Assembly (NCBI GenBank): GCA_017591395.1
Contig: WEDG01001312.1
Location: 248,001-312,000 of the forward strand
Source: Schistocephalus solidus
Lineage: Eukaryota > Platyhelminthes > Cestoda > Diphyllobothriidea > Diphyllobothriidae
Length of the DNA stretch: 64,000 nucleotides
Direction of reading: 5' to 3'
Shown here: positions 32,641 to 44,449 of the stretch, piece by piece
Layout: each line of letters starts with the position of its first letter
How positions within the stretch are numbered: position 1 is the stretch's first letter
Notes under the pieces: model-generated
Seen by the model: the letters and a program-made list of their open reading frames with translations, nothing else
Databases searched by the model: none
Told to the model about the DNA's origin: nothing
Made by a program: the position numbers and the translations under genes

Positions 32641-35600
32641 CAAGCATTTCGGTCTAAATATCCATCACATTTAATCGCCCAAGAGTTAAACCGGGCTGTA
32701 ATTAGTCCTCTAGTGTGTGTTATCTCAATCACTGGCCTTCTAGTGCAATTTCCTACATGGTCTCCAGGTTCTTCGGTTTTTTTAGGCTTGGCATTTATCC
32801 TGAGGCAAGTCTTACTATTTTAGAGTTGAATGTTTTGCATGGAACATAAACACATTTTATAAAATTGACCTGCAAATCCCAAATCTTCGGCAGAGGCTAA
32901 CCCCTGTGCAGAAAGTGTAATTAAACTCGGCTGTCAAATAAGATATATGCTTGCGACTACACCACTGGGAAAATTTTGGATTACTTTTTTACAGGTATGG
33001 TCATTTTGTTAGAGCGGTTAAACAAGTGAAGTCAAAGCGTGCGTCAGTCAACCAATCAAGGTCTTTGTTCAGAAAGGCAGAGTGGTCGTCAGGGGAAACC
33101 GGTGACTTAAGGAGTTCAATCTGGTCAGTTCACCTAAAATTGTGATTTGACCCTTATCAATGATGACATCTGTCGGTCATGCGAGTGGTGATTAGACTCG
33201 CGATCATTTGCATGTCCGGCATGCCTGTCTGAAGTCTGGTTTTGGGGATCTCGAAACAGGAGATCGTTCTAAAGTTAGCGCTCGTGGCCCTTCGCATAGC
33301 CAATGTTGGATCCTAGCAACAAAAACTTTAACCGTACCATCCATCTAATCCGAAATGATTTTGGACTGAAGCTTATGTAAAAGATTTTAAGAACTGCAAA
33401 GGAGGAGCTGTTTTGGGAGTGCAGAGCTTAAGTCGACTTCCGGAACTCTTCCGTCATTTTTATCACCCCTACTCTGATTTATAACTTACTCTTTGATTAG
33501 CAGGCTGTCGGGGCTTTGTTTTGATTGGAGCGTACGATCCATGTCTCTGTAAAAGTGATCATAGAGAGATGCACATTGCAGTATTTGCAGATGTTAATTA
33601 ACTTGAATATTAGACTTGAGTGCACTACGCTTGAATTGTAAATACTTTCTAAAGAGAATACGATCGTGAAAATAAGCTCTGTTTGCTAAACCAGTCAAGC
33701 AATTAGAATGCCAAAGAATTTGAGGTAGAGTACTCGGAACAATATTACTAAACGCTTGTTTAGTATTCCTTTCCCAGAAAAAAACTTATGCCAAAAGGAG
33801 TTTAAAAGGGCTAGGGAGTCACGTCTTGAAAAGTGATTTCATGTTGTTCATAACAGCCTTTACCATATCCTGACTGAAGCAAAATAATATTTAAAAAGGA
33901 AACTCTATGGCCTTAATGAAAAATTAAAGTGATAAGAAAAGCGTAACCACAAACAGAATTTGCATACTCATAAAGCAAGAAAAATCGTTAAATATATTGC
34001 AAAACCGAGCCAGAGCTTTTGAGGTTAGGAAAACGAGAATGTGTATAATTGAAATCAACCATTTTATTTAGTCACATCTTTATCAGTGTTAAATATATGT
34101 GGTTTCTCCAAAAACAAATTCATAGTTGCATTTATTTACCTATAAATATATCACCTGGCAATTAAATTAGTTAAGCGCATCCGGGCCAATATGTGTGTTT
34201 TTTAGCGGGTATTCATACACCCGCTGATGTATGATTGCGTGAATACTCATTTGCGTGGGTTGACAAAGTTTGAAAATGAAGGATACCCTTCTATCAGGAA
34301 TTAAATTTGACGAAAAACTTACTTGCAAGAAAGGTTTCTATAAAAACATGCCTATAGAAAATATGTCACGTGGTTTATCATACTGACAGCATACACGACA
34401 GTTCGACCGTCGATTTCGTCGACGTTCATCGTGTTCTCCGCAGCATGGTGGTGTAGGGACGGTGATTGCGAGCAGATTGGTTATAAATAATAGTAGGCTT
34501 GCACTGCAGCTACCGCACTCTCTCGTCCCTCATCATTTTGTGCCCGGTATCAAGACAGATTCAAGAAGACCGGAGGCGGGGTCGGGTGCAGGTGGCTGGC
34601 AGCACACCTGGTGCGGATCCCACGGAGTGGAAGTAACCTAAAGGCCACATTTAAAAGGGTCAATTGCAGCCTGGCTCTCAGTCCGCCAGTCAACCACTCC
34701 ACACAAACCTTGCGGTCCTAGTTCTCCCGTCAGTTGGCAACCTTCCAAGACACGTCTTTTAGCGCAACATGATAGGCTCAGGTGCGTCAACTTGTTTATA
34801 GTGATGAAAATGCGCTGAACCGCCTACATCACTCTCTATTTCCATTCCCAGACACCAGTCGACGTCCTGAGCGCTTCCTTCTACTTGAATTGTCACAAAA
34901 TCTAATGCTCACTATATTATTTTGAATTGAAATTCGCATTATGCAACATCAAAGGTTGTAAAACTTTCCACATATATGAGTGTTTGCCTGCCAGCTTCGA
35001 CCCAAGGTTTTGCATGCGGTGAGGCAAGCTTGCTTTTAACCCTCCTAAGCATAACCGCTTAACTCTGATATGGCCGTGAAAGTTTGGCGAGATCTCTCCT
35101 CGTGTGTTTTTATTCTGCTGTCAGCCAAACCACGAATGAAGCGGTTTCAGAAAATTATTTACCTCTTTACTCTAGCTGAAGTGGAGTCTAAATGTGGAAA
35201 CAGTCGGCCAAAAATTGTCAACGTGAGTAGAAAGCGAGCTCGCAGGTAAAGGAAGGTCCAGCATTGTACGCCTTGTACGTTTTCGTGTCCACTTACGGAG
35301 ATAAGTTTCCTGCCACAGAATACAGCCAATGGCTTTCCGCAATTTCATCAGCATACCAGTCCGCCCTTTTCCGAGTTTATTCGAACATCCAAAGCATGTG
35401 TGCATGAAAGAACCTTCTGAGTCCCGCCCCATTAGGTCTTCAAAGCCACTTGCATCCTTACAGGGCTAATTATTCACAGGTTATTCTTTTGATGCACTGT
35501 TTTGATTTTTCTCGACACACCCATAACATCCTCAAGTTTATCCTATCGCCCGCCCCCTCAAAGGCGTTATAGCTGAGGAGCCTCAAAATCCTTATCGCAT

Positions 35601-38600
35601 GCGTTCATCTCTTTCCGACAGCTTCATTCTTACTGCCGTCTTTGTTCCCATCTTACAGTCGTCTTTTAGGGCTTAAAACGACAACCGGGTGGAAAGATCA
35701 CAGTCTCACTCAAAGGTAGACGTGTTAGACTTCCCCATTTCCCGTAAAGATCAAGTCCCTAAGAAGAAATTTCTCTTTGGATATCCTGCAACCTAACGTT
35801 AAGGAAGGATTTTGGGACCTGGCAGGTATGTGAGGAGATGTCTTTACACTTTGCAATAATTGCAAAACTTTCCTTAAAATCAGCACCATTTCCGTATCTA
35901 CGATCGAAAAATGAGTTAATCGACAACAAAGGAGGAACTAGTAAATATAGACCCGTATTCAGTAGATTTTGCTAGACTTCAACTCTGGAAAATAACGAAA
36001 TTTATATGCCCGTTTTCCTACAAAAACAAAACATTGAAGAGTTTTAATACCTTACCTGAACGTATTTCCCCGTGCGATAATGCCTGAAATTTTGAGATCC
36101 TTGAGGATTTTTGGTTTCTGGCAGTTGATTTCAAAAAGATTAAGCAGGATTTTCAAGGCAAGCTCACGTAAATGCCAACGGTAAAGGCGTATATGAACTT
36201 TCTGCGAGTCCTTGGATCGCCAAATATGTTTGTAAATTATATCCGGGAAAAGTCCATGAGCATAATTAATTCAATGAGGTAACTTTTGCCATTTTCGATC
36301 TTTCGCTTATTTTATAAGTGTTAGGCTTATTAAGCCTTGTACTGCGGCTGCTGTTGGAGATCGAGAGTGAGCCTCAAGGCAGGACGGGACGAGAGAGTTC
36401 CATTGGCGATCGGTGAGCGTTAATCAACGAATGCAATCAACCTTCTTGAGCTAAACCAGCAAGACAACGAACCCGTGGCTCAATGGTTAGAGCGTTGGAC
36501 TTCTGATCGGTTTGATCCTCGGTTTTGATCCTCGGGTGGTGCACCACTTGGGGTTGGGTATGACTGGCTGACGATGGCTAATAAGCCATAAATGGCCATT
36601 CCAGTCGCCCTTAATGTTGCCGGTAATATTACTCTGCATATTCAAGTACTAGCCGCTGTGCGGCTGTTGGCAAGGCTCGAGATTGAGCCTCAAGGCAGAA
36701 CGGGACGAGTGAGTTCCGTTGGCGATCGGTGAGCTTTCATCAACGAATGCAAGAAATTTCCCTTTTCTTGGGTGAATAAACAAACCTGGACATTTTAAAC
36801 TGAACGTAAAGGAAAACTGGGAGCATTTTACATGGTTGTTTGCAAGTAAACCAAGTTTATCCGGTGCTAGAGGGCAGTGATCAACTAGGAATAATGGCCA
36901 TAGGGAAGATGAAGTGGCCATATGTTAATACTTTTCAAGCATTCATCGCATACATAAAACATTGGTAATTTGAAGCGGGTGATCTGATCGTACTTCCTGT
37001 GGCAGTCAAGGTTCCACACTCACTTACTTTAAGTCTATTTAGTAGTTGCCAAATTCATCGTATGATCGCATTTTCAAAAAAATATATTATTCATTTGAAG
37101 ATATTGCTGCCGTAAAATGTGGAGTTCAGACAACACAGTCAGTGTGCTAGATGGCAAGAAATACAGATGCTTAATATGTTTCAGCCGGAGAGTTCATAAC
37201 TTTAACTTAACTATAATTTGACTTGAAAAGACGCGGAAGTGTCTTGGTCGTTTTCACAGTAAAGAATAGGTTATACGGGTTTCTGCGTTATGGCCCTAAA
37301 CGCTACAAAATGAGCTGTGAACCCTGGTATTTTGGGTGAGCCTGCGCGAAATTCCAGGAAGGATAACTATTCTCGTATCTTAACTCTATCTTAACCCCAA
37401 CCCCACTTTTAACCTTAACATCAAGCCTAACCTTGCCATTAACTCTAAACTCTCTGTAAATCAACGCAAACCCTCGTGCGAGGGGGATTTCATATTCTTA
37501 TGCACTACTGAAAATCGTTTTCCCTGAAAGTATATTTTATTTTTTTAATGCATAAAACAACCAATTCCCTCAACCAAAATCTACAAAGTACTGTTGGTGC
37601 AAATATACATCATGCTCCATTTATAACTGAAACAAATATAGTTTTAACAACAAGCTTTTTTTCATTTTGCCAGTTTACCAAGGAGTCAGGTACTGCGAAT
37701 TTGGATCTGCACAGGTTTTAATACGATATGCAGCTTGAATGACTACGATAGACGTAAGCATTAAAGGTACTAAGACTGAAGAAGAATGATAAGGAAAGGA
37801 AGTAAATAGTTTGATCAACACCTTGCTGACCTTGCATAATTGACCACCCAGAGTTATGACCCAAGGCCTTCAAGAAGGAACCATGCGCCACACTTCAAAA
37901 ACCAAGCTATTGTTTGAAATGGCAAAGTTATTTTTTCCATCGCAGATTTTGGCGGAAAAGTTAACACACTTCCTTCAAGATATTCAGACTAGTACCGCTT
38001 TTATTACCTACTTGGCGATTAAAATGTATGCTGTGCCTTAAAAGCCCCCAATCAAAAACTGAAATTTTTAAATCTCATTTTAAACGGATACTGTTGCTAA
38101 CTTAATAACGGAATTAAAATATGGTTCATAAACTATGGTGAGTTGGTTTTTTGCTAATCTAACTTGTCACTTAAATTAACCACACTCATAGTGATTGCTT
38201 TTGAATACTATTTTTTTCTTGGAAATGAGTGAACCTATGTTCTTTCTTACAGGTAGTTTTTAAGAAATAACCCTTCTTTCGAACTAATTATTGCAACGGG
38301 AGAAAGTTTTACTCTAAAATTGTTAGTAGATGATTTCATTTGGGACCAAAATTCAATGTTTTTAAATTTCGGACCTGCAAAATTTTCCGGTATTACATAG
38401 TGGGCTATCCGGAGAAAAAACAAATATGAAAGAAGATTTGACAACTTACGGCTGATAACTTACGTCCCTTACGTCCCTTAATGGCGATTTTCGCTCAGAC
38501 GAAAGCGTTTATTTTCAAATGCGATTCAAAACAGAAATAGTGTTCTCCAAAATTCGTCTTAATATATGAGCGTTCTTTCAACCTTTGCAATAAAAACTAT

Positions 38601-41588
38601 TGTTTTATGGACCTGAAATATTGTCGAAGCGTAGACTACAAAGTAGCATCTTCCTAATTATGGCCTATTTCAAGCCCTTGTAAAAGTTTAAATCACACTT
38701 AAATAATCTTTTCCTTTCGATTCACTCCACAAAATTTCACTTTATCTTTTGGTAGAATCGGCGAAGAATTCTATTATTTAGGCTGCCCCTCAAAGACAGT
38801 CTAATTTACAGTTATCCACCAGCCTGAAATTAACGGTTCGATCCTCTTTTTTTGTCTGTTACCAGTTTCAACCTAATGGTCCTGTCTAAGTATCATAGCC
38901 TCCTCAGAACTTTCGAAAAAAATTCGCCTCCTGGCGGCAAACAGGAAAGAGTTTTCGAGAAAAAGGGTTTTCGCAGACACAGAAGCAGTTAACTTGCCTC
39001 CCTCAGGAGGGTCGTTTCGAACAAATGGCAACAATCTGACCCAAAAATATTTATGGTGATCATAAATCGGGGCGATTGAATCTGAAAACGTTGGACAGCT
39101 GCGAAGATGCGTAACCAAAGACACTATAACACCTCTTCTCCCCATTTATGGCGAATACTTTTCCCTGCGGTCATGCAACTTTGAAATACACATGATTTTT
39201 ATTTCCTGGTTTGTGATATCAGGTTAGGAAACTGTTATAGATATCGTTTCAGGTGGAGACCGATTGACTTCAGGTTTCCGAATGCTTTCTATGTGGCTTG
39301 AAAATGTTTGAAGATTTTAGTTTACAGCCAAGGTTTATAAGCCAAGTTTATGAGCAAATATTTTTGAAAACTCTACTACGGCAGCAACAAAATACTTCAA
39401 GTTTATTCAGACCAGCTAACTATAAATTTTGAACATCCCAATGCTAATTATTTGAATTCAAACAGCATAACTTGGCAACCTGCAATTACTTGATGGTGCA
39501 GCTCTGACTAATTACGCTTGATTTACCAGGTAGTCAGTTCACGGAACCACCATAGGTATTGTGTTTTGTACTCAACTCGCGGTGACCGGCCTCTTGATAA
39601 ATGCAGCCTGGTTTGCAGACTGTGAACCGGAGGGTATACATTTATGGATCGGTAAGCTATTTGGATGTAAATTTCTGTCTTCTTTGTCTCTCGTGATCAA
39701 ACTTTTGTCTCTTGCTGCATAACGCGGTTGCGTTTTCTTTGTTGTTTCTATTATATAAGCATTCCAGTTTTTCAAAGTTGGGCTTTTTAACATTAAAAAA
39801 CTGATTGCGTGAACTGTGAGAAAGTCATTGGAACAAGTCAGTTCAAGTTCGACCCGAAAGTTGATATGAGGATTTTAGCCAATTTTCACCAGTTTTAGAG
39901 GAATTACTGTACAAATATTTGTTACTCGCACATTCTTATTTGCGGAATTTCAGGGGTCTTCTTGCAATTTTTTTATCGCGCCTGAGGCCCGCTTTCTTGA
40001 CCTTCTCGCGAGATGCATTCTTCTACAAAGCATCTGTTTTTCATAGTACTTTTCTGATTTAGAACGGACCGCAGTCGCTTTTTATGAAGTTATTTAGGCT
40101 CACGTCTTTTTCGTTATGCAACATATATTTTTAGGAGGAGTCATGGCTCATCTGGCCGGCATTCGCCCTCTGGAGCGAACAAATTTTCAACATGCAATTG
40201 GCTCTGCGGGCAATTATGGTTGTCAGGACGGTTAATGCCACCAGCGACTAGTGTAAGTCATCATCTGTCAATCAATCTGCTCGGGAGGTAGGCTCCATGT
40301 TTAAGTGGCTGCGCCCAGTCTCACCTAGTTGCTAGGATTTGCTACACTTTAAAATAACCATTACTCTTTCGATAGGCCTTTGTGTCCCAACAACCTCTCT
40401 CACCTGATCCGGCGCGTTATATGTTTGTAAGGTAACAATGATGCTAGTAACGGGCCTCATCCTCAGTTTTCTCACCCTTTCAGGAGCCGTCGTTACCTCT
40501 TCTACCTCTGCCCTTAGCCAACCGATTGACAGGTTGTGAGCCGGCAACACTTCTCCGTTGGCCAATCAGGATCCAGCCTCTCCCCTTCCCCTACTTCAAC
40601 GACTTTCGAAGTTTACTGACGCTCGTCGTTGTCTCATGCGTATGCCTTTAAGAGTGCTAACTCCACGAGGATGAGGGCATTAATCTAGGGGAAGATTGGC
40701 GGGGCCGGGCATGCGGGTTTCACATACAGATAACTGCAAGCCGCTGTTGATGGAACTGGTGGTTGCTTAGTCCCGTGCATTTCACACTGTGTGCCTTGAG
40801 AATTTTCAGTTGTGCAGAAACAATTATAACATTTCACTATTCCTTAGCGTCCTTATCGGAGGAGGTGGTAATCTGCGAAGGATAACCTAATCACAATCGC
40901 GAATAGACATCAGGTACTCAACTAGAAGTTGCAAATGTCAATTAAGAGGGTCGAAATTTACAGTCTTATACATTTCGGAGTTCATCTTTCTCTGTAGAGT
41001 GCACAGTAATGCGACAGATCCAGGTGACACTGAGAAATTTAGTTTCCTCCGTCGCTTGAAGCGGATGAGTTTAAAATGGTGGGTCAGAAATCTATGTGAA
41101 ATTATATTCTTAGCATGGGTGCAGGAGAAAATCTCCCATGCCAGAAGGACAATAGGGTTCGCAAAACTTTGTCTGCTAAGAAGCAGTTGTCCTGACTTTA
41201 GGTGTTACTTCGAAACCAATATTGTAGCATTTATGAAAAAGAAATCAAATCCATAAGGCTGGTTGAATCTCCAGTTTGGATTCAGACGGAAAGAAAATAA
41301 AAAATGAAAAAGACTGTAGACGATGCATAAGAATATATTTCATGTTGTAGATTATCATGCCATGTTTTTGTCATTTTCCTCGGAAGAATAAGGTCACAAA
41401 ATATTTCTTTGTTTCCGTGTTCTCGTTTCTACAATTTCAGGCTTTATTCCATGCATATAAGTCGTATTCAAAAAGTTATAATTTTTGTTGTTGGTTTGGT
41501 AATCATAAGCAGCGTATCTCAGATAAAATACATACTGATGCACGTGTCACGACATAATTTCGGTCCGAACCTGGCCAACTTGAATTGA
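32641..41588 (+). CDS. Possible host gene with C-terminal membrane segment
   Basis: Seven plus-strand exons can be chained in phase: 32641-32759 (0/2), 32995-33101 (2/1), 33504-33554 (1/1), 35176-35222 (1/0), 37946-38025 (0/2), 40998-41078 (2/2) and 41441-41588 (2/stop). They total 633 nt, exactly 211 codons. The strongest are 35176-35222, between CTTTACTCTAG and AAC/GTGAGT, and 41441-41588, after TTTCTACAATTTCAG, which encodes KVIIFVVGLVIISSV, a likely transmembrane helix. Weak points are the donors at 32759, 33554 and 38025. No domain is recognised. The exons could belong to more than one gene. Confidence 0.32.
33555..34396. other. No supported feature
   Basis: AT-rich spacer, intronic if the exon chain around it is real. 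No repeat or domain was recognised. Confidence 0.4.
34397..34862 (-). repeat. Solo 3' end of the zinc-finger element
   Basis: Starts GACAGTTCGACCGTCGATTT and follows the 3' UTR of copies 1 and 2 (GCACTGCAGCTACCGCACTC, GGCTTTTAGCGCA-like, AAAATGCGCTGAACCG) to about 34862. It has small deletions relative to copy 2 and no coding part. It is a 5'-truncated insertion about 465 bp long. Confidence 0.82.
34863..36341. other. Mostly non-coding; one short exon candidate
   Basis: Apart from the 47-bp exon candidate 35176-35222, nothing is recognised. The minus-strand frame at 35172-35432 overlaps that exon and has no known domain. Confidence 0.35.
36342..36437 (+). repeat. Partial SINE (3' part)
   Basis: Matches the 3' end of the SINE immediately downstream: GAGCCTCAAGGCAGGACGGG, GGCGATCGGTGAGC and ATCAACGAATGCAA. 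Its tRNA head is missing. The unit lies about 30 bp upstream of the complete copy. Confidence 0.75.
36471..36753 (+). repeat. tRNA-derived SINE
   Basis: The head has GTGGCTCAATGGTTAGAGCG (A box) and GGTTTGATCCTCGG (B box), followed by a non-tRNA body that ends with the same 95-bp sequence as the partial copy at 36342-36437. Internal pol III promoter boxes are therefore visible. The B-box segment is duplicated (GATCCTCGGTTTTGATCCTCGG). The minus-strand ORF at 36649-36921 is incidental. Confidence 0.7.
36754..37343. other. No supported feature
   Basis: AT-rich sequence between the SINE and the MITE-like repeat; nothing recognised. Confidence 0.4.
37344..37472 (-). repeat. MITE-like repeat with telomere-like core, copy 1
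   Basis: Begins GCGCGAAATTCCAGGAAGG and contains a run of imperfect TTAACCC/CTAACC-type units. The right end is decayed (AATCAACGCAAACCCTCG). It is the inverted counterpart of 43124-43235. Confidence 0.6.
38026..40997. other. No firmly supported feature
   Basis: Scattered short frames (for example 38873-39145 and 39572-39793, minus) show no domain. A GC-richer patch at 40140-40800 also has no recognisable content. Intronic if the 32.6-41.6 kb model holds. Confidence 0.35.
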
Positions 41589-43123
41589 CAGTAAATGTAT
41601 GGAGAGCAAAGCACTTTTCTCGTCCGCCTGCTAAAACGTGTACATACTTTGGTTATTAAAGCCGGTTCCAAGTAAACATGGAGAAATCAACGTTCAATTG
41701 CATGGAAGTAGACTTTCCCGACAAAGTCTACTAGGTTTTCTTTCTCACATCGCTGGTAGTGTTCAGGGCCGAATGGCAAAAGGTGATAACGTGATAAAAT
41801 GAGTAAAGCGCATTTTAAGCAGGAAGCCCAGTTCTCTTTGGAAGAACGATCAGAGGCCAATCAGGATTGAATCTCAGCAGTGGACGAAAGGTTCTAGCGG
41901 TATGTCACTGTGCTGTTACTGTTCTGTCTTGTGTACTGCACTAGTTATCATCATTAAAGATCACGAAGCAGCAATCGGACAATTCATCTGTTTTTTTTAA
42001 TGGCATCAACCATATATTTGTCAGGTCCGCCAAACTCCTATCAAACTTCGGTTTTTCACAATATCTTTATCTCATTCCTGTCGCTTTCTGTTGCAGAGAA
42101 TAACAAATTGCAAAAATTAAGTCAGGTATACTTGGTTAACAGTTTCTGTCATGCGACTTGTTTTAACACATTCTACTTTGGACTTGCATTTTGAAGTCCT
42201 TCCCAAAGCTCATTTTCAGTAAGGGTAGGCTTCCATAGATTCACGCATGCTAATATAAAAACACTTTCTTCGAGAGACTTCACTCCAGGCTCTTTCGACG
42301 TCACAGCTCGGTAACTTGTGGATTAACTTAGCTGTTCAAAATAAATGTTCATCAAATTTATACGTCTTTATCTCCTAATACCCATAGATGTTGGCAGTTA
42401 AACGCATACCAGAGAAAGAATTAAATGAACGGTTGAACAAAAAAGTACACCATTTGGGTTTAGAAAGAAATCCACAAAAATATGAGATTGTTCATTGACA
42501 TACTCCAACCTTTAATTTGTCGCCGAGTCTGCTTTATCCAGGATGAAAAATTCGAATATCCCATCAGTGCAAGGTAAAATACTGAATGTAAGCGGGAGTA
42601 TGACTAAAAATTAAAAAGGCGATATGAAAGCCACTTTCACTCAGGTACAGTTCCCAATGAGAGGAGAATAAGACGAAAAGAATTCATCCCCAAATTTCCA
42701 ACTAGCAATATGTGAAAATGAATTTATAAGCCTGCTGACTTCCGTAAACTAACAATCCAAAACCCCTTTCCACCTATGACGGGAAAACCCCATGTTCGGA
42801 CGGGCGCACGTACGAATGAAAATGCCTTGCCCGAAACTGAGAAACTAAAAAACAAACAGTTTTGGCAACATTTCCGGTGCAAAGGATTCCATAATATTTC
42901 GAACGATCTGTAGCAAGGATATTGACATGGTGATGAGTGAATAATCGGACCTGGAACCTTCCACGCCTTCTCAAATTTGTGCTCCTCAGAACGATCAGAC
43001 CCTGCCAGCCCTCACTGGCCGGCGAACTGCCCCGTATGATGGTATCTGGCGTGCACACTTCACACCCGGAAACCCTTTAGATAGGACACAGGCCTACGAA
43101 TCCGCCGTAATAAAGGGGACCTT
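41589..43123. other. Spacer with one micro-exon candidate
   Basis: At 42097-42125 a 29-bp segment sits between a very pyrimidine-rich acceptor (CTGTCGCTTTCTGTTGCAG) and a donor (GTCAG/GTATAC), in phase 1/0. A minus-strand frame at 42774-43058 is open for 94 codons without a recognised domain. Confidence 0.35.
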
Positions 43124-43235
43124 GCGCTTAATTCCAGGGAGATAAAGGTAAGGGCTAACGTTAGCTGTAAGGTTAGAGTTCCGTTAGGGGTAAGGTTACG
43201 AAACGAAAATATGCAGCCTTCCCGGAATTTAGCGC
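43124..43235 (+). repeat. MITE-like repeat with telomere-like core, copy 2
   Basis: The 112-bp unit starts GCGCTTAATTCCAGGGAG and ends CCTTCCCGGAATTTAGCGC, so the two ends are inverted repeats of each other. The core carries degenerate GGTTAG/GTTAGGGG/TAAGG units, similar to flatworm telomere repeat TTAGGG. No coding sequence. Confidence 0.65.
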
Positions 43236-43639
43236 AATGCCTCCTACATTACTCGCGTCCTAGTCCCCTGTTATACCAGTCTTCATATTCCCACTTCTCC
43301 TACTTTTCTAAAATTTGGTACGGAAATAATGACATGAAGTTGCCTAAAGTATCCACGCTAATTCGGACTTGTCTTGTCATTACATAGACCGCCAGTTACT
43401 GCAAAATTCTACAGCCACGTGAACTGCCCCAACGCCAATATTTATTGGCACACTACTTACCGCTTAAGGGGGGAAGGGGTCAGAATGACATCGTAAAAAA
43501 ATGCAGATTTATTATTTTTACAAAGCCTAACTTGACCGTAGTATGTCACACGCGCTGTAGAAAATCCCTTCCATCGTCCCTCACCTGCTTGAATGACACC
43601 GTTTCTTCTGACAGTGAAATGTGTCTTCCTTCTGAAAAT
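43236..43639. other. No supported feature
   Basis: Short frames on both strands (43445-43651) mirror each other and match nothing that I recognise. Confidence 0.35.
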
Positions 43640-44340
43640 ATCGGATGACAAGCGGGTCAGATGAGAGAACTGCCCTGGTGGTCAGTGAGCTGGACACATC
43701 AACCTTCAGTGAAGCTCGCCTCTCAGAGCAAGGACAACCGAAGGAAGTATCTGTGGGAAATACATTATTTTGGAATGGACTTCCAAGAGCAAAAGTGGGG
43801 AAATATTGGAGCTGTATTTATTATCAGAAATGAGATTTTTAAGCAAACGCCCTCTCTTCTGTAAGGAATCCAATGATCGTCCCATAGTTGCGCGAGTTTT
43901 CAAACCACTGGGGGGAATTTGTCAAAATTCTCAGCACCTGCTTCCTTCTCTCACCAATAACAAGCTATGACGATGTGAAGGATAAGTTTTAGGAAGCTTC
44001 AAGTGCCCTCCCCGCATCACTACTGAAGGTGGACAAGTTGATCGTTCAGGGTTAGTGCAAGGCCTCCGTTTGTAGACAGCCCGCTACTTGACCAGATGTG
44101 TTTGGTAGACATTATTCAACCAGTTGCAATGACATCGGAACCATTCTGTGTTCTTCATGCATCAAAAATCCGGGCATTATCACCACCACCACCACCTTCT
44201 AAACAGGGAGAAGACAGCGTGGATATATCCTCATTGCTTCACATGCAATTGTTCAACTAGGTCTGCGTCAAAAGAGGACGTCAGCCTGATGTATTACAGA
44301 TAAAGGTCATGTGCGGCGCCAAATTCTGAACTGATTACGG
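43640..44340 (+). pseudogene. Endonuclease remnant of copy 3
   Basis: Readable pieces are TSTFSEARLSEQGQPKEVSVG (aligned with [17 protein letters not shown]), LFWNGLPRAK, then GAVFIIRNEIF, and, near 43970-44060, VKDKF, LPASLLKVDKLIVQG, which match the GDFN-side region of copy 2. The catalytic Glu is kept (FSEARL), while the GDFN motif is lost. Strongly diverged. Confidence 0.7.
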
Positions 44341-44449
44341 CCTTGTAAATGAGGTTGAAGCTCCAAATCCACAGTCGGTGGTGGCCTCAAGATAAGGAAT
44401 AACCAGGCAAAGTGAATAGCCGTAGTGCCAGGTATCGCTTAACTTTGAA

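Noticed and set aside
36649..36921. 90-codon minus-strand ORF
   Set aside because: Its C-terminal third lies in the SINE and the rest shows no domain.
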